DNA of 64,000 nt from GCA-2748575 sp965222725 (lineage in GTDB: Bacteria; Pseudomonadota; Gammaproteobacteria; Pseudomonadales; Ketobacteraceae). The position numbers were made by a program, and so were the translations under genes. Shown piece after piece: positions 25,904 through 34,731 of the stretch (its first letter is position 1; each line of letters starts with the position of its first letter). Location: positions 1,364,001-1,428,000 of the forward strand of contig OZ244969.1 of the NCBI GenBank assembly GCA_965222725.1, read 5' to 3'. Under the pieces are notes generated by a model, which saw only the letters and a program-made list of their open reading frames with translations, searched no databases and was not told where the DNA came from.

Positions 25904-25909
25904 CAAGGA
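25904..25909 (+). promoter_or_regulatory. Shine-Dalgarno site deciding a TTG start of the DsbD-like gene
   Basis: AAGGAG lies 7 nt before an in-frame TTG at 25917, which directly precedes a good signal peptide. The open frame extends 41 codons further upstream, but that part is not signal-like. Confidence 0.6.
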
Positions 25910-25916
25910 GCAGTTG

Positions 25917-28001
25917 TTGGCGAGAGTTAGCGTGATTGTTGCAACCCTTTTGATTGCCTGGATACTGGCAGCTTTGCCTGTGCATGCGCTGGCGGCAGAA
26001 ACCGCCAGCGGAGACCATGTCAAGGTGCGTTGGCTGGCGCCGGAAGTTTTTTCTGCTTCCGGTGCAGAGACCGTGGGTTTGTATTTTGAAGTGGATCCCC
26101 AATGGCATGTGTACTGGCGCAACCCTGGTGATTCCGGCGCTGCCCCCCGTTTTGATTTTGCCACGCAGCAGGTTCAGGTGGGCAAGGTGCAGTGGCCTTT
26201 TCCTGCCCGGTTGCCCATAGCCCATCTCACCAATCTGGGTTACGAAGGCAATGTTGCCTATCTTTTTACCCTTGAGCCTGAAGACGGCGCTAGGCAGATA
26301 TCAGTCACAGTGGATCTGGAATGGCTGGTATGCAAGGTGGATTGTATTCCCGGCTTTGGCCGGATGACCCTGAAGCGCCCGGTGAGTGAACAGGTTCGCT
26401 GGAATGAAACCGACCGGCAATTACGGGACAGGTTTCTGGCGCAGGTTCCCCAAAATAGGGAGAGGGGTGCAGCAAGCCCCTGGCAACCGACTGGCCTGAT
26501 ACCGGTGCGCGACAACCGGATTCGCCTGACACTGACCCCGGCTGATGTCTCTGCCGAACCTCCCCGGGTTTTTCCGTTGAATGGCGAGTTGATCAGCGCC
26601 CGTGAACCGGAATTGCAAACCGCAGATAACTCCCTGCATTATCTTTTCCGGCGAATGCCCGGGGTTGCCTTGCCGGAAAGTACAGGCTTTGTGGTGAGTG
26701 ATGGCCGGCATGCCTGGCAGTTTAACGATGTAGCTTTCAATGTTCCGTTTGATGCATCGTTCAATGCATCAAAAGCCACTGATATTACGCAAAAAGAATC
26801 CCGGCCCTTGTGGTTGCTGTTGCTGGCGGCTTTTGCCGGCGGGATTATTCTTAATCTGATGCCCTGCGTATTTCCGGTACTGTCTATCAAACTGATGGGG
26901 CTGATTCAAACGCCGGCCCAACAACGGTTAAAAGAATCCCTGGGTTATACCGCAGGCGTACTGGTGACCTTTACTGCATTGGGCGCGTTGTTGTTGGCAT
27001 TGCGTGCGACTGGCGCGGCGATTGGCTGGGGTTTTCAGTTGCAGTCATCAGCGGTGGTGCTGACCTTGATAGCACTCTTCTGGTTAATGGCATTGTCCTT
27101 CAGCGGCGTTTTTGAATTCGGTCATCGCCTGGTATCGCTGGCAGGCAATCAGCGGGGCGGATCTTTTGTTACCGGTATGTTGGCGGTGTTTGTGGCCACG
27201 CCCTGTACGGGCCCTTTTATGGGGGTTGCCCTGGGTGCTGCTGCGGTGTTGCCTGCGTTATCCGCCATGCTGATTTTTCTGGGATTGGGCGCCGGCCTTG
27301 CGGCCCCGTTTGTATTGCTCAGCCTGAGCCCGGCGTTGTTACGCCGCCTGCCCAAACCTGGCCAGTGGATGGAAACCCTGCGCCAGTTTCTGGCATTTCC
27401 GTTATACGCTACCGTTATCTGGTTGCTGTGGGTGCTGGGCCGCCTGACCGGTGATGGCGGCTGGATAGTGGGTTCTTTGCTGTTACTGATGCTGACCTTT
27501 GCCCTGTGGCTGGGAAAAACACTCAAGCGCCATGGCAATGTTGTTGCCGCCATTGTCATGGCATTGTCACTGGCCGGTGCGTTTCATACTTTGTGGCAGG
27601 AGAAAGCTGACACCGCGGCAGCTACCGGCAAAGGCCCCTGGCAGCCTTACGATCCTGTTGCCATTCAACAGGCCCGTGATCAGCAGCGCTCGGTATTTAT
27701 TGATTACACTGCTGCCTGGTGCATAACCTGTCAGGTGAACAAATCACTGGTGCTGGATACGCAACCGGTGCTGGATGTATTTGAACGCCATAATGTGTTG
27801 CTGATAAGAGCTGACTGGACGCACCATGATCCCGATATTACCGCCGCACTGGAACAGCTGGGCCGCAATTCCGTTCCGGTTTATGCCTGGTATGCTGCGG
27901 GTGCCTCGCAGGCGGAACTATTACCCCAGGTTTTACAGGCACGAATGATTCGCGCCCTTTTTAATAAAGACACCCACCAAGCAACGGAGGTTACTCCATG
28001 A
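25917..28001 (+). CDS. DsbD/ScsB-type protein-disulfide reductase
   Basis: About 694 residues from TTG 25917 (signal ARVSVIVATLLIAWILA...HALAAE). Order of parts: periplasmic N-terminal domain with a Cys pair in LEWLVCKVDCIPG; a membrane domain of about eight helices with the two redox cysteines in LMPCVFPVLS and VATPCTGPFMG; a C-terminal thioredoxin domain with AAWCITCQVNKS. This is the full DsbD electron path from cytoplasmic thioredoxin to periplasmic thiol proteins. The N-terminal domain is larger than E. coli DsbD alpha and more like ScsB. The next gene, a periplasmic redoxin, overlaps by ATGA and is the likely electron recipient. Confidence 0.9.
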   Translation: MARVSVIVATLLIAWILAALPVHALAAETASGDHVKVRWLAPEVFSASGAETVGLYFEVDPQWHVYWRNPGDSGAAPRFDFATQQVQVGKVQWPFPARLPIAHLTNLGYEGNVAYLFTLEPEDGARQISVTVDLEWLVCKVDCIPGFGRMTLKRPVSEQVRWNETDRQLRDRFLAQVPQNRERGAASPWQPTGLIPVRDNRIRLTLTPADVSAEPPRVFPLNGELISAREPELQTADNSLHYLFRRMPGVALPESTGFVVSDGRHAWQFNDVAFNVPFDASFNASKATDITQKESRPLWLLLLAAFAGGIILNLMPCVFPVLSIKLMGLIQTPAQQRLKESLGYTAGVLVTFTALGALLLALRATGAAIGWGFQLQSSAVVLTLIALFWLMALSFSGVFEFGHRLVSLAGNQRGGSFVTGMLAVFVATPCTGPFMGVALGAAAVLPALSAMLIFLGLGAGLAAPFVLLSLSPALLRRLPKPGQWMETLRQFLAFPLYATVIWLLWVLGRLTGDGGWIVGSLLLLMLTFALWLGKTLKRHGNVVAAIVMALSLAGAFHTLWQEKADTAAATGKGPWQPYDPVAIQQARDQQRSVFIDYTAAWCITCQVNKSLVLDTQPVLDVFERHNVLLIRADWTHHDPDITAALEQLGRNSVPVYAWYAAGASQAELLPQVLQARMIRALFNKDTHQATEVTP

Positions 28002-28055
28002 AAACCGTGACTATCAGAACTGTGACCATGAAAACCGTGATTGTGAAAACCGCGA
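27998..28055 (+). repeat. Short direct repeats at redoxin start codon
   Basis: ATGAAAACCGTGA occurs at 27998-28010 and again exactly 30 nt later at 28028-28040; a third diverged copy, GTGAAAACCGCGA, is at 28043-28055. The in-frame duplication produces the MKTVTIRTVTMKTVIVKT leader and several possible starts. Confidence 0.8.
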
Positions 28056-28669
28056 ACAGAATACAAAAAAACTTGAGCCGCAGTGTCTTGTTTTTATGTC
28101 TGACCGTACCCTCAATGGCCATGGCCGTTGCGGTACCGGGAAAGCCGGCACCGGCTTTCAGCGAGCAGGATGCGGCCGGTAAAACCCATGCACTGAAAGA
28201 TTACCAGGGCCAGTGGCTGGTGCTTGAGTGGTTTAACAAAGATTGCCCTTATGTACGCAAGCATTACGGCAGCGGCAATATGCAATCATTACAGGAAAAG
28301 TACACCGGCAAGGGTGTGCAGTGGCTAACGGTGATTTCATCCGCAAAAGGCAAGCAGGGTTATCTGGAACCTGACGCAGCAATAAAAGAAGCCAAAGCCC
28401 ATAACCTGCAGGCCAGTGCTGCGTTTGTGCTGGATCCGGACGGTAATATGGGCAAAGCCTATGGTGCTAAAACCACACCTCATATGTATGTGATCAATCC
28501 GCAGGGCAATGTGGTGTATGCCGGTGCCATTGATGACAATGATTCCGCCAACCCGGCAGTGATTCCTGAATCGAAAAACTATGTGGATGCAGCGCTTGCT
28601 GAAGCCATGTCCGGTAAAGCGGTTACCACGGCCACATCCCGCGCTTACGGTTGCAGCGTGAAATACTGA
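27998..28669 (+). CDS. Periplasmic thioredoxin-fold peroxiredoxin-like protein (redoxin)
   Basis: 223 residues. ATG 27998 is supported by GGAGG upstream and overlap with the DsbD-like stop. The N-terminus carries an unusual basic stretch made from short DNA repeats, then a signal peptide (SVLFLCLTVPSMAMA). The mature domain is of the AhpC/TSA-redoxin fold: PGKPAPAFSEQDAAGK, then EWFNKDCPYVRKHY with a single Cys instead of CxxC, and KTTPHMYVINPQGNVVY with the cis-Pro loop. Another cysteine sits near the C-terminus (YGCSVKY). It is probably a periplasmic peroxidase or thiol carrier reduced by the DsbD-like protein. Confidence 0.87.
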   Translation: MKTVTIRTVTMKTVIVKTANRIQKNLSRSVLFLCLTVPSMAMAVAVPGKPAPAFSEQDAAGKTHALKDYQGQWLVLEWFNKDCPYVRKHYGSGNMQSLQEKYTGKGVQWLTVISSAKGKQGYLEPDAAIKEAKAHNLQASAAFVLDPDGNMGKAYGAKTTPHMYVINPQGNVVYAGAIDDNDSANPAVIPESKNYVDAALAEAMSGKAVTTATSRAYGCSVKY

Positions 28670-28839
28670 TTTACAAAATGCTACAAACTCCCGAGGCTGA
28701 TCATCAGTTTATTCAATAATCCCGAGTGCAAATATTGTTAGCTATACCCTGACTTGGCCAATGCTGTCCGGATAGTGGGGTTGCAGTATCCGGACTGGCT
28801 AATCCAACAAAAAAATCAAAGACCTCTTGGGACCAAACA

Positions 28840-30372
28840 ATGACAGCGACGGAATCAAAGCGACGCCTGCCTAAACTCGCACTGGCAGCCATGGCGGGGC
28901 TGGCTGCCTCGGCCTGTACACCACCAACAAATATATTTACGCCGGAAACCGGTACCCATTTTAATGCCGGCACCGGCACCGTTGTTGTGCAGGGACTGAC
29001 CGCATCAACGGCGCTGTGTTACACCACTGACGGCAGTGAACCCACCTGGAATAATGGTGCCTGTGGTGGCAGTGGTACACAGCGGGTGCAGGGCCCCATT
29101 ACGTTCGCGCAAATTGCGCTTACCTGTGGATCGGACACCGGTAGCAGTGTGTCGCGCACCGTTAAAGCCCTGTACGATTGGTCCGGCACACCGGGCTACA
29201 CGCAGTCGGCCACTTACACGCTGAACTGTGGCGTTGATGATGGTGGCACCGGCGGCGATGGCAGCAGTGCAGCAGGCTCCGATACCATGGCGGTGGGGCA
29301 GGTGCTCAATGCCAATGAATACCTGGTATCCGCTAACGATGACTACCGCTTCTATCTGCAAACGGATGGCAATCTGGTGTTGCGCGACTGGCAAACCCGG
29401 GAATCACTCTGGTCATCCGGAACCCACGGGGAAAACGGCACGCAACTACGTTTGCAGAGTGATGGCAACCTGGTGCTCTACACGGACACGGGTACGGCGG
29501 TATGGGCCAGTAACACCGTTGGTTCCGGCGCGGATCAGCTGCTGCTGAATAATGAGGGCACCCTGGGCCTGTATCAGGGCAGCAGTAATGTGTGGTCGGT
29601 GGGCGAATCAGGCTCTGATGGAGGTTCTGATGGAGGGGCCGGCGGCTCTGGTTCCATTACCCATGTGGGTACTACCGAAGTCTATGATTCCAACGGTGAA
29701 AACATGACGATTTCCCGGCCGTCGGGCAGCACTACTGGAGATCTGCTGGTGTTGTTTTTGCACCGCACCGATGATTATCTGCCCCTGAATGTGGCCGGCT
29801 GGAATCGTGCGGCACAGTGTTATAAGCGAGATAACGGCTACGACTGTGTGGCCTATGAGGATTGCACCAGCTGGCGCACCGCGGATATCTGTGAAACCTT
29901 TGGCGATTATGGCCGGGCTGGTCGCGATCTGGCCCAGTCGGTGTTCTATCGCCGGGTTGGATCCGGTGAAGCAAACGCCTATACGTTCGATCTGAATCCT
30001 GATGGGGCCGGCGGTCATCCGGGGTGGGCTATTCTCACTGCGCTGCGCGGTGCCAATACCTCTGATCCCATCCGCGACTGGGACAACGAAGGGTGTGATA
30101 ACAACCCCGATAGTCTGTTCCCGTCTGTGTATGGTGTGGCAGGTGACATGGTGCTGCTGTCTCAGTCTTTTGATGATCAGATAGCCCGGTCAAAATTCAA
30201 TCCGCCGGATGATACCACTACCTTGGGTTATGTCAGCCAGAGTGATGAAGCCGGTTTTCTGTTTGGTGGCGTGCTGGATTCCAGCGGCGAAACAGGCTCC
30301 ATGAAAACCCATGGTGATGGTGGCCCGAACTGTAAGGATGCACTGGTGTCGCTGACCATAAAGGCGGATTAA
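28840..30372 (+). CDS. B-lectin-domain surface lipoprotein
   Basis: 510 residues. The N-terminal leader ends LAASAC (lipobox Cys near residue 26). Residues about 35-130 resemble a chitobiase/beta-hexosaminidase C-terminal-type domain (CYTTDGSEPTW). After a Gly/Asp/Ser linker comes a bulb-type mannose-binding (B-lectin) domain, about 155-260, with the sugar-site motifs QTDGNLVLR and QSDGNLVLY and a degenerate third NNEGTLGLY. A second Gly/Ser linker leads to a C-terminal beta-rich domain with paired cysteines (about 275-510) that I do not recognise. Likely an exported carbohydrate-binding adhesin. No clear RBS is visible before the ATG. A strong terminator follows. Confidence 0.82.
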   Translation: MTATESKRRLPKLALAAMAGLAASACTPPTNIFTPETGTHFNAGTGTVVVQGLTASTALCYTTDGSEPTWNNGACGGSGTQRVQGPITFAQIALTCGSDTGSSVSRTVKALYDWSGTPGYTQSATYTLNCGVDDGGTGGDGSSAAGSDTMAVGQVLNANEYLVSANDDYRFYLQTDGNLVLRDWQTRESLWSSGTHGENGTQLRLQSDGNLVLYTDTGTAVWASNTVGSGADQLLLNNEGTLGLYQGSSNVWSVGESGSDGGSDGGAGGSGSITHVGTTEVYDSNGENMTISRPSGSTTGDLLVLFLHRTDDYLPLNVAGWNRAAQCYKRDNGYDCVAYEDCTSWRTADICETFGDYGRAGRDLAQSVFYRRVGSGEANAYTFDLNPDGAGGHPGWAILTALRGANTSDPIRDWDNEGCDNNPDSLFPSVYGVAGDMVLLSQSFDDQIARSKFNPPDDTTTLGYVSQSDEAGFLFGGVLDSSGETGSMKTHGDGGPNCKDALVSLTIKAD

Positions 30373-30420
30373 TCAACCGGGATTACATTGCATTTATAAC
30401 TCCGGGATGATTCGGTTCAG

Positions 30421-30454
30421 GCGCCCACCTGCTTCGGCAGTGGGCGCTTTTTTT
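30421..30454 (+). terminator. Rho-independent terminator of B-lectin gene
   Basis: GCGCCCA pairs with TGGGCGC and inner CTGC with GCAG around a C(TTCG)G tetraloop (one bulged C), followed by seven T at 30448-30454. Confidence 0.88.
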
Positions 30455-30468
30455 ATGTTGCGTTCCGT

Positions 30469-32673
30469 TTACAGGGCACTGTCCAGTCGCAGATACAAAG
30501 CCCGGTTATGTTCTTCGTTGTAGCCATAGGCAAAAAAGAATGGTCCCAGGGTGGTGTCGGCACCAACAAAGACACTGTAGGCGCCTACCATGTCATCCCA
30601 TTGGGCTTCGCGGTTTTCCTGCCAGACATTGCCCTGTTCCACCGAAGCACCAAAGTACACAGGCACAAGATCTTTTTCCCACTGATACATGTACACCAGT
30701 GATACCTGGCCAAAGTTGGAGCCCGCCAACTGATGGTGTTCAAAACCGCTGAGATTCAGAAAACCACCGTTACGGTACACGGCATGAATGGGCAGGGTGT
30801 CGTTAAAGGTGCGATAGTAACGGAGCACCCCGGTTAATGAATGACGGGAAAAACTCTGCGAATAGGAGCTGTCCAGGATTGCCTGTTCATAGCTTTGATC
30901 AGCGCCCAGGCTTTCCCGGGCGTTTTTCCACTGCAGGTTAAAGCGATACCCTTCTCTGGGAAAATACACGCTGTCCAGGGTATCGGCCCCCAGAGACACA
31001 TAAGTCAGGGCATCTTCAAAGGATTCTTTTGCAAACACCTTGGGGCCGACGCGCTGATCAATGGTGCCGTCAATCCAGCGGGTGCCCAGCTTCAGTTCGC
31101 CCCAGTTGCCAAACTCAACGCCAAAACCCAGATCAGCGGTATAGGCTTCAATACTGAATTCCAGTAGCAGGCGATCGTCGTTGAACAGGTTAACCTGTTG
31201 CGATGTCCAGCTGACAATCGGCTGTACAAAGGGCATGTAAACCCGGTCCAGTGGCTGATAGTAATCCACTTCAACCCGCTGATCGGTGCCCAGGGTAACG
31301 CCGGTACGCAATTCGCCTCCCAGGGAATTCATGTTTGTCATCAGATAGTCGGCAGACAGGCTGACCCGGTTATCGGTATCTTCGGAGGTGCTGAATCTGA
31401 GCCCCACATTCAGGTAGTTGGGGCCCCAGGGTTTTTCCGTGGCAACGATTTCCACCCCCAGCTGATCGTTTTCTTCCACAATGTTGTAGGTCACATTGGA
31501 GAAGTAACCCAGGCCATAGAGGCGGTCCACATTGGCTTCGATTTTTTGCAGATCGATGGGATCGCCGCGTTTAATGGTCAAGCGGTTTTCCAGTACATTG
31601 CCCGGAATAGACGAGTGATTGTTGAGGCGCACAAAACTGATTTTCCTGCCATCCAGATCCAGTCGGGGATCGGGGCGGTCGGGAAGGCCATGACGTAATC
31701 GCTCCAGCCCTTCGGTTTTTTCCACCGCACTCCGGCCCACGGGAATCGCCTCTGCCACCCGGTCAAAATCCTCGGTGGCAATGGTGCCCAGATCCGGCAC
31801 TATCAGAAAATCCTGGTCTGTTAACATGGCAATCTGTTGTTCGGTATTACGGCGGGTCAGAAAATTGCTGAGCTGGTTGGCGATGTCCACCATGTCGCCG
31901 ATTTCCTTGCGCTTGAGAAAACGGGTGCTGATATCTACCGCAATAATAATATCTGCCCCCATTTCCTTAACCACCGATATGGGCAGGTTGTTGGCCGAAC
32001 CGCCATCAATCAGCAAGCGGTCTTCCCGTTCCACCGGGGTGACAATGCCGGGAATCGACATGCTGGCACGCACCGCGAGCGCAAGGGAGCCACTACCCAT
32101 TACCACTTCCTCGCCGGTGACAATATCAGTGGCTACTGCACGGAACGGAACCCGCAAGCGGTCAAAATCTTTGATATGGGAAACCGGTGCCAGCAGTTCG
32201 CTGAGAATCAGGTCGATGGATTGCCCGGACACTATGCCCGAAGGTAACTTGATCCCATCGGTATCCAGTCCCAGTTTTACGGCAGAGGTAAAGGCATTGT
32301 CATCTTTTTTGCGACGGTAGCTGCGCTTGGCCCGTTCCACGTCATCGCGGAAGGCTGAATTCCAGTCCAGGTTTTCGGTAATGGTTTTGATTTCTGCCGG
32401 GCTGTAACCGCTGGCATACAGGGCGCCCACGGTGGCCCCCATACTGGTACCGGCAATGTAGTCGATGGGAATATTTTGCGCTTCAAGAGCCTGCAGCACG
32501 CCCACGTGGGCGGCACCCCTGGCGCCACCGCCACTGAGAGCCAGGCCAATGGTGGGCCTGTTGAGTTCCCATGCCAGTGAACTGGCGGGCAGTACGAGCG
32601 TTGTCGACAATAAAAACTGACTCAATAAAATGCAGCCGGTGATGAATCCGGATCTTGCGAACAGGTTAGGCAT
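30469..32673 (-). CDS. PlpD-like patatin phospholipase fused to BamA-type barrel
   Basis: 734 residues. After a signal peptide comes a patatin domain (about 40-310) with the oxyanion loop LSGGGARGAAHVG (47-59), nucleophile Ser77 in GTSMG and Asp223 in IDGGSANN, the Ser-Asp dyad. Residues about 325-400 form a POTRA domain (NRLTIKRGDPIDLQKIEANV), and the C-terminal ~330 residues are a 16-stranded BamA/Omp85 barrel typical of type Vd autotransporters such as PlpD. It would expose or release a phospholipase at the cell surface. It follows the LEA-like lipoprotein gene by 60 nt, with 22-bp repeats in the spacer. Confidence 0.93.
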   Translation of the reverse strand: MPNLFARSGFITGCILLSQFLLSTTLVLPASSLAWELNRPTIGLALSGGGARGAAHVGVLQALEAQNIPIDYIAGTSMGATVGALYASGYSPAEIKTITENLDWNSAFRDDVERAKRSYRRKKDDNAFTSAVKLGLDTDGIKLPSGIVSGQSIDLILSELLAPVSHIKDFDRLRVPFRAVATDIVTGEEVVMGSGSLALAVRASMSIPGIVTPVEREDRLLIDGGSANNLPISVVKEMGADIIIAVDISTRFLKRKEIGDMVDIANQLSNFLTRRNTEQQIAMLTDQDFLIVPDLGTIATEDFDRVAEAIPVGRSAVEKTEGLERLRHGLPDRPDPRLDLDGRKISFVRLNNHSSIPGNVLENRLTIKRGDPIDLQKIEANVDRLYGLGYFSNVTYNIVEENDQLGVEIVATEKPWGPNYLNVGLRFSTSEDTDNRVSLSADYLMTNMNSLGGELRTGVTLGTDQRVEVDYYQPLDRVYMPFVQPIVSWTSQQVNLFNDDRLLLEFSIEAYTADLGFGVEFGNWGELKLGTRWIDGTIDQRVGPKVFAKESFEDALTYVSLGADTLDSVYFPREGYRFNLQWKNARESLGADQSYEQAILDSSYSQSFSRHSLTGVLRYYRTFNDTLPIHAVYRNGGFLNLSGFEHHQLAGSNFGQVSLVYMYQWEKDLVPVYFGASVEQGNVWQENREAQWDDMVGAYSVFVGADTTLGPFFFAYGYNEEHNRALYLRLDSAL

Positions 32674-32688
32674 GAACTGGTCCCCAAG

Positions 32689-32755
32689 GCTCTTTTTAAA
32701 ATTAACAGGAGCTCTTTTTAAAGTTGATAAGCGCTATTTTTTAAAATTAATAGGC
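32689..32755. repeat. Three tandem 22-bp repeats at 3' end of LEA-like gene
   Basis: Units at 32689-32710, 32711-32732 and 32733-32755 share GCTCTTTTTAAA-type cores and run head to tail. The third unit contains the last codons and stop of the LEA-like gene, so the 3' end of that gene seems to have been copied twice into the spacer before the patatin gene. Confidence 0.8.
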
Positions 32756-33591
32756 ACTTTGATGTTCTGCAACGCGGCATGATCGCCATCCAGCATAAAG
32801 CTGCCGTTCACAGCAAAGTCATTGAAGTTGCCGGATTTCAGTGCCGACAGCAAGCCGCTGCTCAATTCCGACAGCCTGATTTTCAGGGGAATGCTCACCT
32901 GCGATACCTTGTTTTTGCCAATGGCCAGGTTCTCTTCCATACCGCCGCTGATCCACTGGCGTCCGCCCACGCTGATGTCATACACCAGATCTTTCAGCGT
33001 CATGGCAAATTCGTTGGGATTATCAACGGCCATATCCAGCGTCATATCAATATCCGTGAAGGAAAAGTTTTTCACCTTGATATTGCCAAATGACACTTTG
33101 GGCAGGCGGGGTATGGTGACTGAACCTTCTTTTTTCGAATTGATCCTGAACAGATTCAGTATGGGGGCATCCAGACGCAGGTCCACGTCTGCGCTGTAGT
33201 CTACCGTGTTGCTTTCCCCCATGCTGTCGTAAATTTTGCGAACATCATTAAAGGCCAGCGTCAGGGGAATGCTGATATTACCGGTTTCACCGGCGGGAAT
33301 GCGAAAGCCCTGATCCGTCGCACCATTCACCAGCGGCATGCCATTGAACTTTACATCGTAGTCGTAGCCGGCCAGTGCCAGGGCGTAGGCATTGGGGTTG
33401 CGCACCTTCATGGTGAGGTTAAGACCAATGCTGTTGGCGGTAATCCCGCTGACGCCGATGCTGTCGATGGACACGTCCGGTTTTTTAACGGCATCGGAAA
33501 GCATGCTGTTTTTCAGGTTGCCGCAGCCGGAGATCAGCAGGCAGAAGAATACAATAAAGGGGAGCGTGGTGCGGTGGCTTGTCTGGTTCAT
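32734..33591 (-). CDS. LEA type 2 (LEA14/WHy) lipoprotein
   Basis: 285 residues with lipobox LLISGC (Cys near residue 23). Two tandem LEA14-type beta-sandwich modules are visible: KKPDVSIDSIGVSGITANSI with LNLTMKVRNPNAYAL in the first, and the related FSFTDIDMTLDMAVDNPNEF in the second, the conserved V.NPN turns of LEA_2. Bacterial members sit in the envelope and are linked to stress tolerance or lipid binding; exact function is unknown. AAGGA 7 nt before the ATG supports the start. It leads the patatin/BamA gene and may form an operon with it. Confidence 0.85.
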   Translation of the reverse strand: MNQTSHRTTLPFIVFFCLLISGCGNLKNSMLSDAVKKPDVSIDSIGVSGITANSIGLNLTMKVRNPNAYALALAGYDYDVKFNGMPLVNGATDQGFRIPAGETGNISIPLTLAFNDVRKIYDSMGESNTVDYSADVDLRLDAPILNLFRINSKKEGSVTIPRLPKVSFGNIKVKNFSFTDIDMTLDMAVDNPNEFAMTLKDLVYDISVGGRQWISGGMEENLAIGKNKVSQVSIPLKIRLSELSSGLLSALKSGNFNDFAVNGSFMLDGDHAALQNIKVPINFKK

Positions 33592-33712
33592 TATCAGTCC
33601 TTGTGCGGGCAGGTGCCATTCCCACCTACCCTAATACAACTGATGATGAACTGCAGCCGGGTCTATCTGATTTTTACAGAGTTTTTCCTTTGCAGGGAAA
33701 AGAACCAAATAA

Positions 33713-33731
33713 TGCCCGTTCAGAACGGGCA
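33713..33731 (-). terminator. Probable terminator of enoyl-CoA hydratase gene
   Basis: TGCCCGTT and AACGGGCA form a perfect hairpin with a 3-nt loop immediately after the stop codon on the minus strand, followed by TTATTT and later TTCTTTT. The T-run is interrupted, so it is of moderate strength. Confidence 0.55.
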
Positions 33732-34577
33732 CTAAATAAGTTTCGACCAGAGCGGTCTCAACGCCCACAGCGAGAAAAACATGGCGGCCGGACCCTTCTT
33801 GTTTTTGCTCCATAAAAAGCGACCCTGTTCTTTAAGGAATGCCGCGCCCAGAAAGGCATCCGCCAGTTCGCGGGATTCCCGGGCATTGACGGCTTTCAGT
33901 TCATCCAGCTCGCTGCCGGCCAGGAATCGTCGGGTTTCACCGTTGCTGACCCAGCCTTCGGCAATTTTCTGCGCTTCCGGTTGTAGCTGATCGGCGGGAA
34001 CCACCCACTGCACCAGGCCGGCTTCCAGTGCTTCCCGGGCGGTTGGCTTCCAGCCTTCCTTACCCAGCATGCGTTGTGCGTTTTTTTCACCCATCAGGCG
34101 GGCAAAGTGAATGCTGGAACAGCCTTCCGGGGTAATACCCAGTGCGGCAAAAGGCGTGGAAAAGGTGGCAGTCTCGGCCGCGATAATGCCGTTACAGAGC
34201 GTGGCGGATGTCACACTGGCACCAATGGCTGGCCCGTTTGCGGCTACCAGAATGGGTTTGGGGAAATCAAGAAAGGTTTCAAACAGCGTCTGGTTGTGCT
34301 CCACAATCATCTGATGCAGCTGACGCGGATGCATTACCTTGACGGTGGCACCCAGATTCACACCGGCACAGTAATAGTCACCTGCGCCAGTCAGTATCAG
34401 TGCCTTGATATCGTCATTGGCGGCGGCTTTCTGAAAGGCTGCTTTAACGGCATCCATCATTTCCATGGTCCAGCCGTTGAGCTTGGCGGGGCGGTTCATC
34501 ATTGCGGTAACCACGCCGTTCTTGATGCTGGTGATTACGTATTCTGCCAGGGGTTTTTCAAGGTTCAGATCATTCAC
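33732..34577 (-). CDS. Enoyl-CoA hydratase/isomerase family protein
   Basis: 281 residues starting at GTG 34577. Crotonase-fold hallmarks are seen: ALILTGAGDYYCAGVNL (first oxyanion Ala/Gly), ANGPAIGASV (second oxyanion Gly) and FSTPFAALGITPEGCSS. The position of a delta3,delta2-enoyl-CoA isomerase-type Glu is occupied in TPEGCSS, so isomerase (PECI/ECI-like) activity is more likely than classical hydratase. Probable role: auxiliary beta-oxidation of unsaturated acyl-CoA in the cytoplasm. It stands alone between the LEA-like and EamA genes. Confidence 0.9.
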   Translation of the reverse strand: MNDLNLEKPLAEYVITSIKNGVVTAMMNRPAKLNGWTMEMMDAVKAAFQKAAANDDIKALILTGAGDYYCAGVNLGATVKVMHPRQLHQMIVEHNQTLFETFLDFPKPILVAANGPAIGASVTSATLCNGIIAAETATFSTPFAALGITPEGCSSIHFARLMGEKNAQRMLGKEGWKPTAREALEAGLVQWVVPADQLQPEAQKIAEGWVSNGETRRFLAGSELDELKAVNARESRELADAFLGAAFLKEQGRFLWSKNKKGPAAMFFSLWALRPLWSKLI

Positions 34578-34731
34578 AGGAATTGTCCGTTATCAGGTTC
34601 ATGATGGTGCTGTGTTTATGGCCTGATAGTGTTATGCGAGCGGCAAAAAACCTCAAGTGCCGGATGGCCTATTCGGCCGCAACGACAATTTCTGCGCATT
34701 TTGCGTCATAATCAGACAGCTTGACAGGCTA

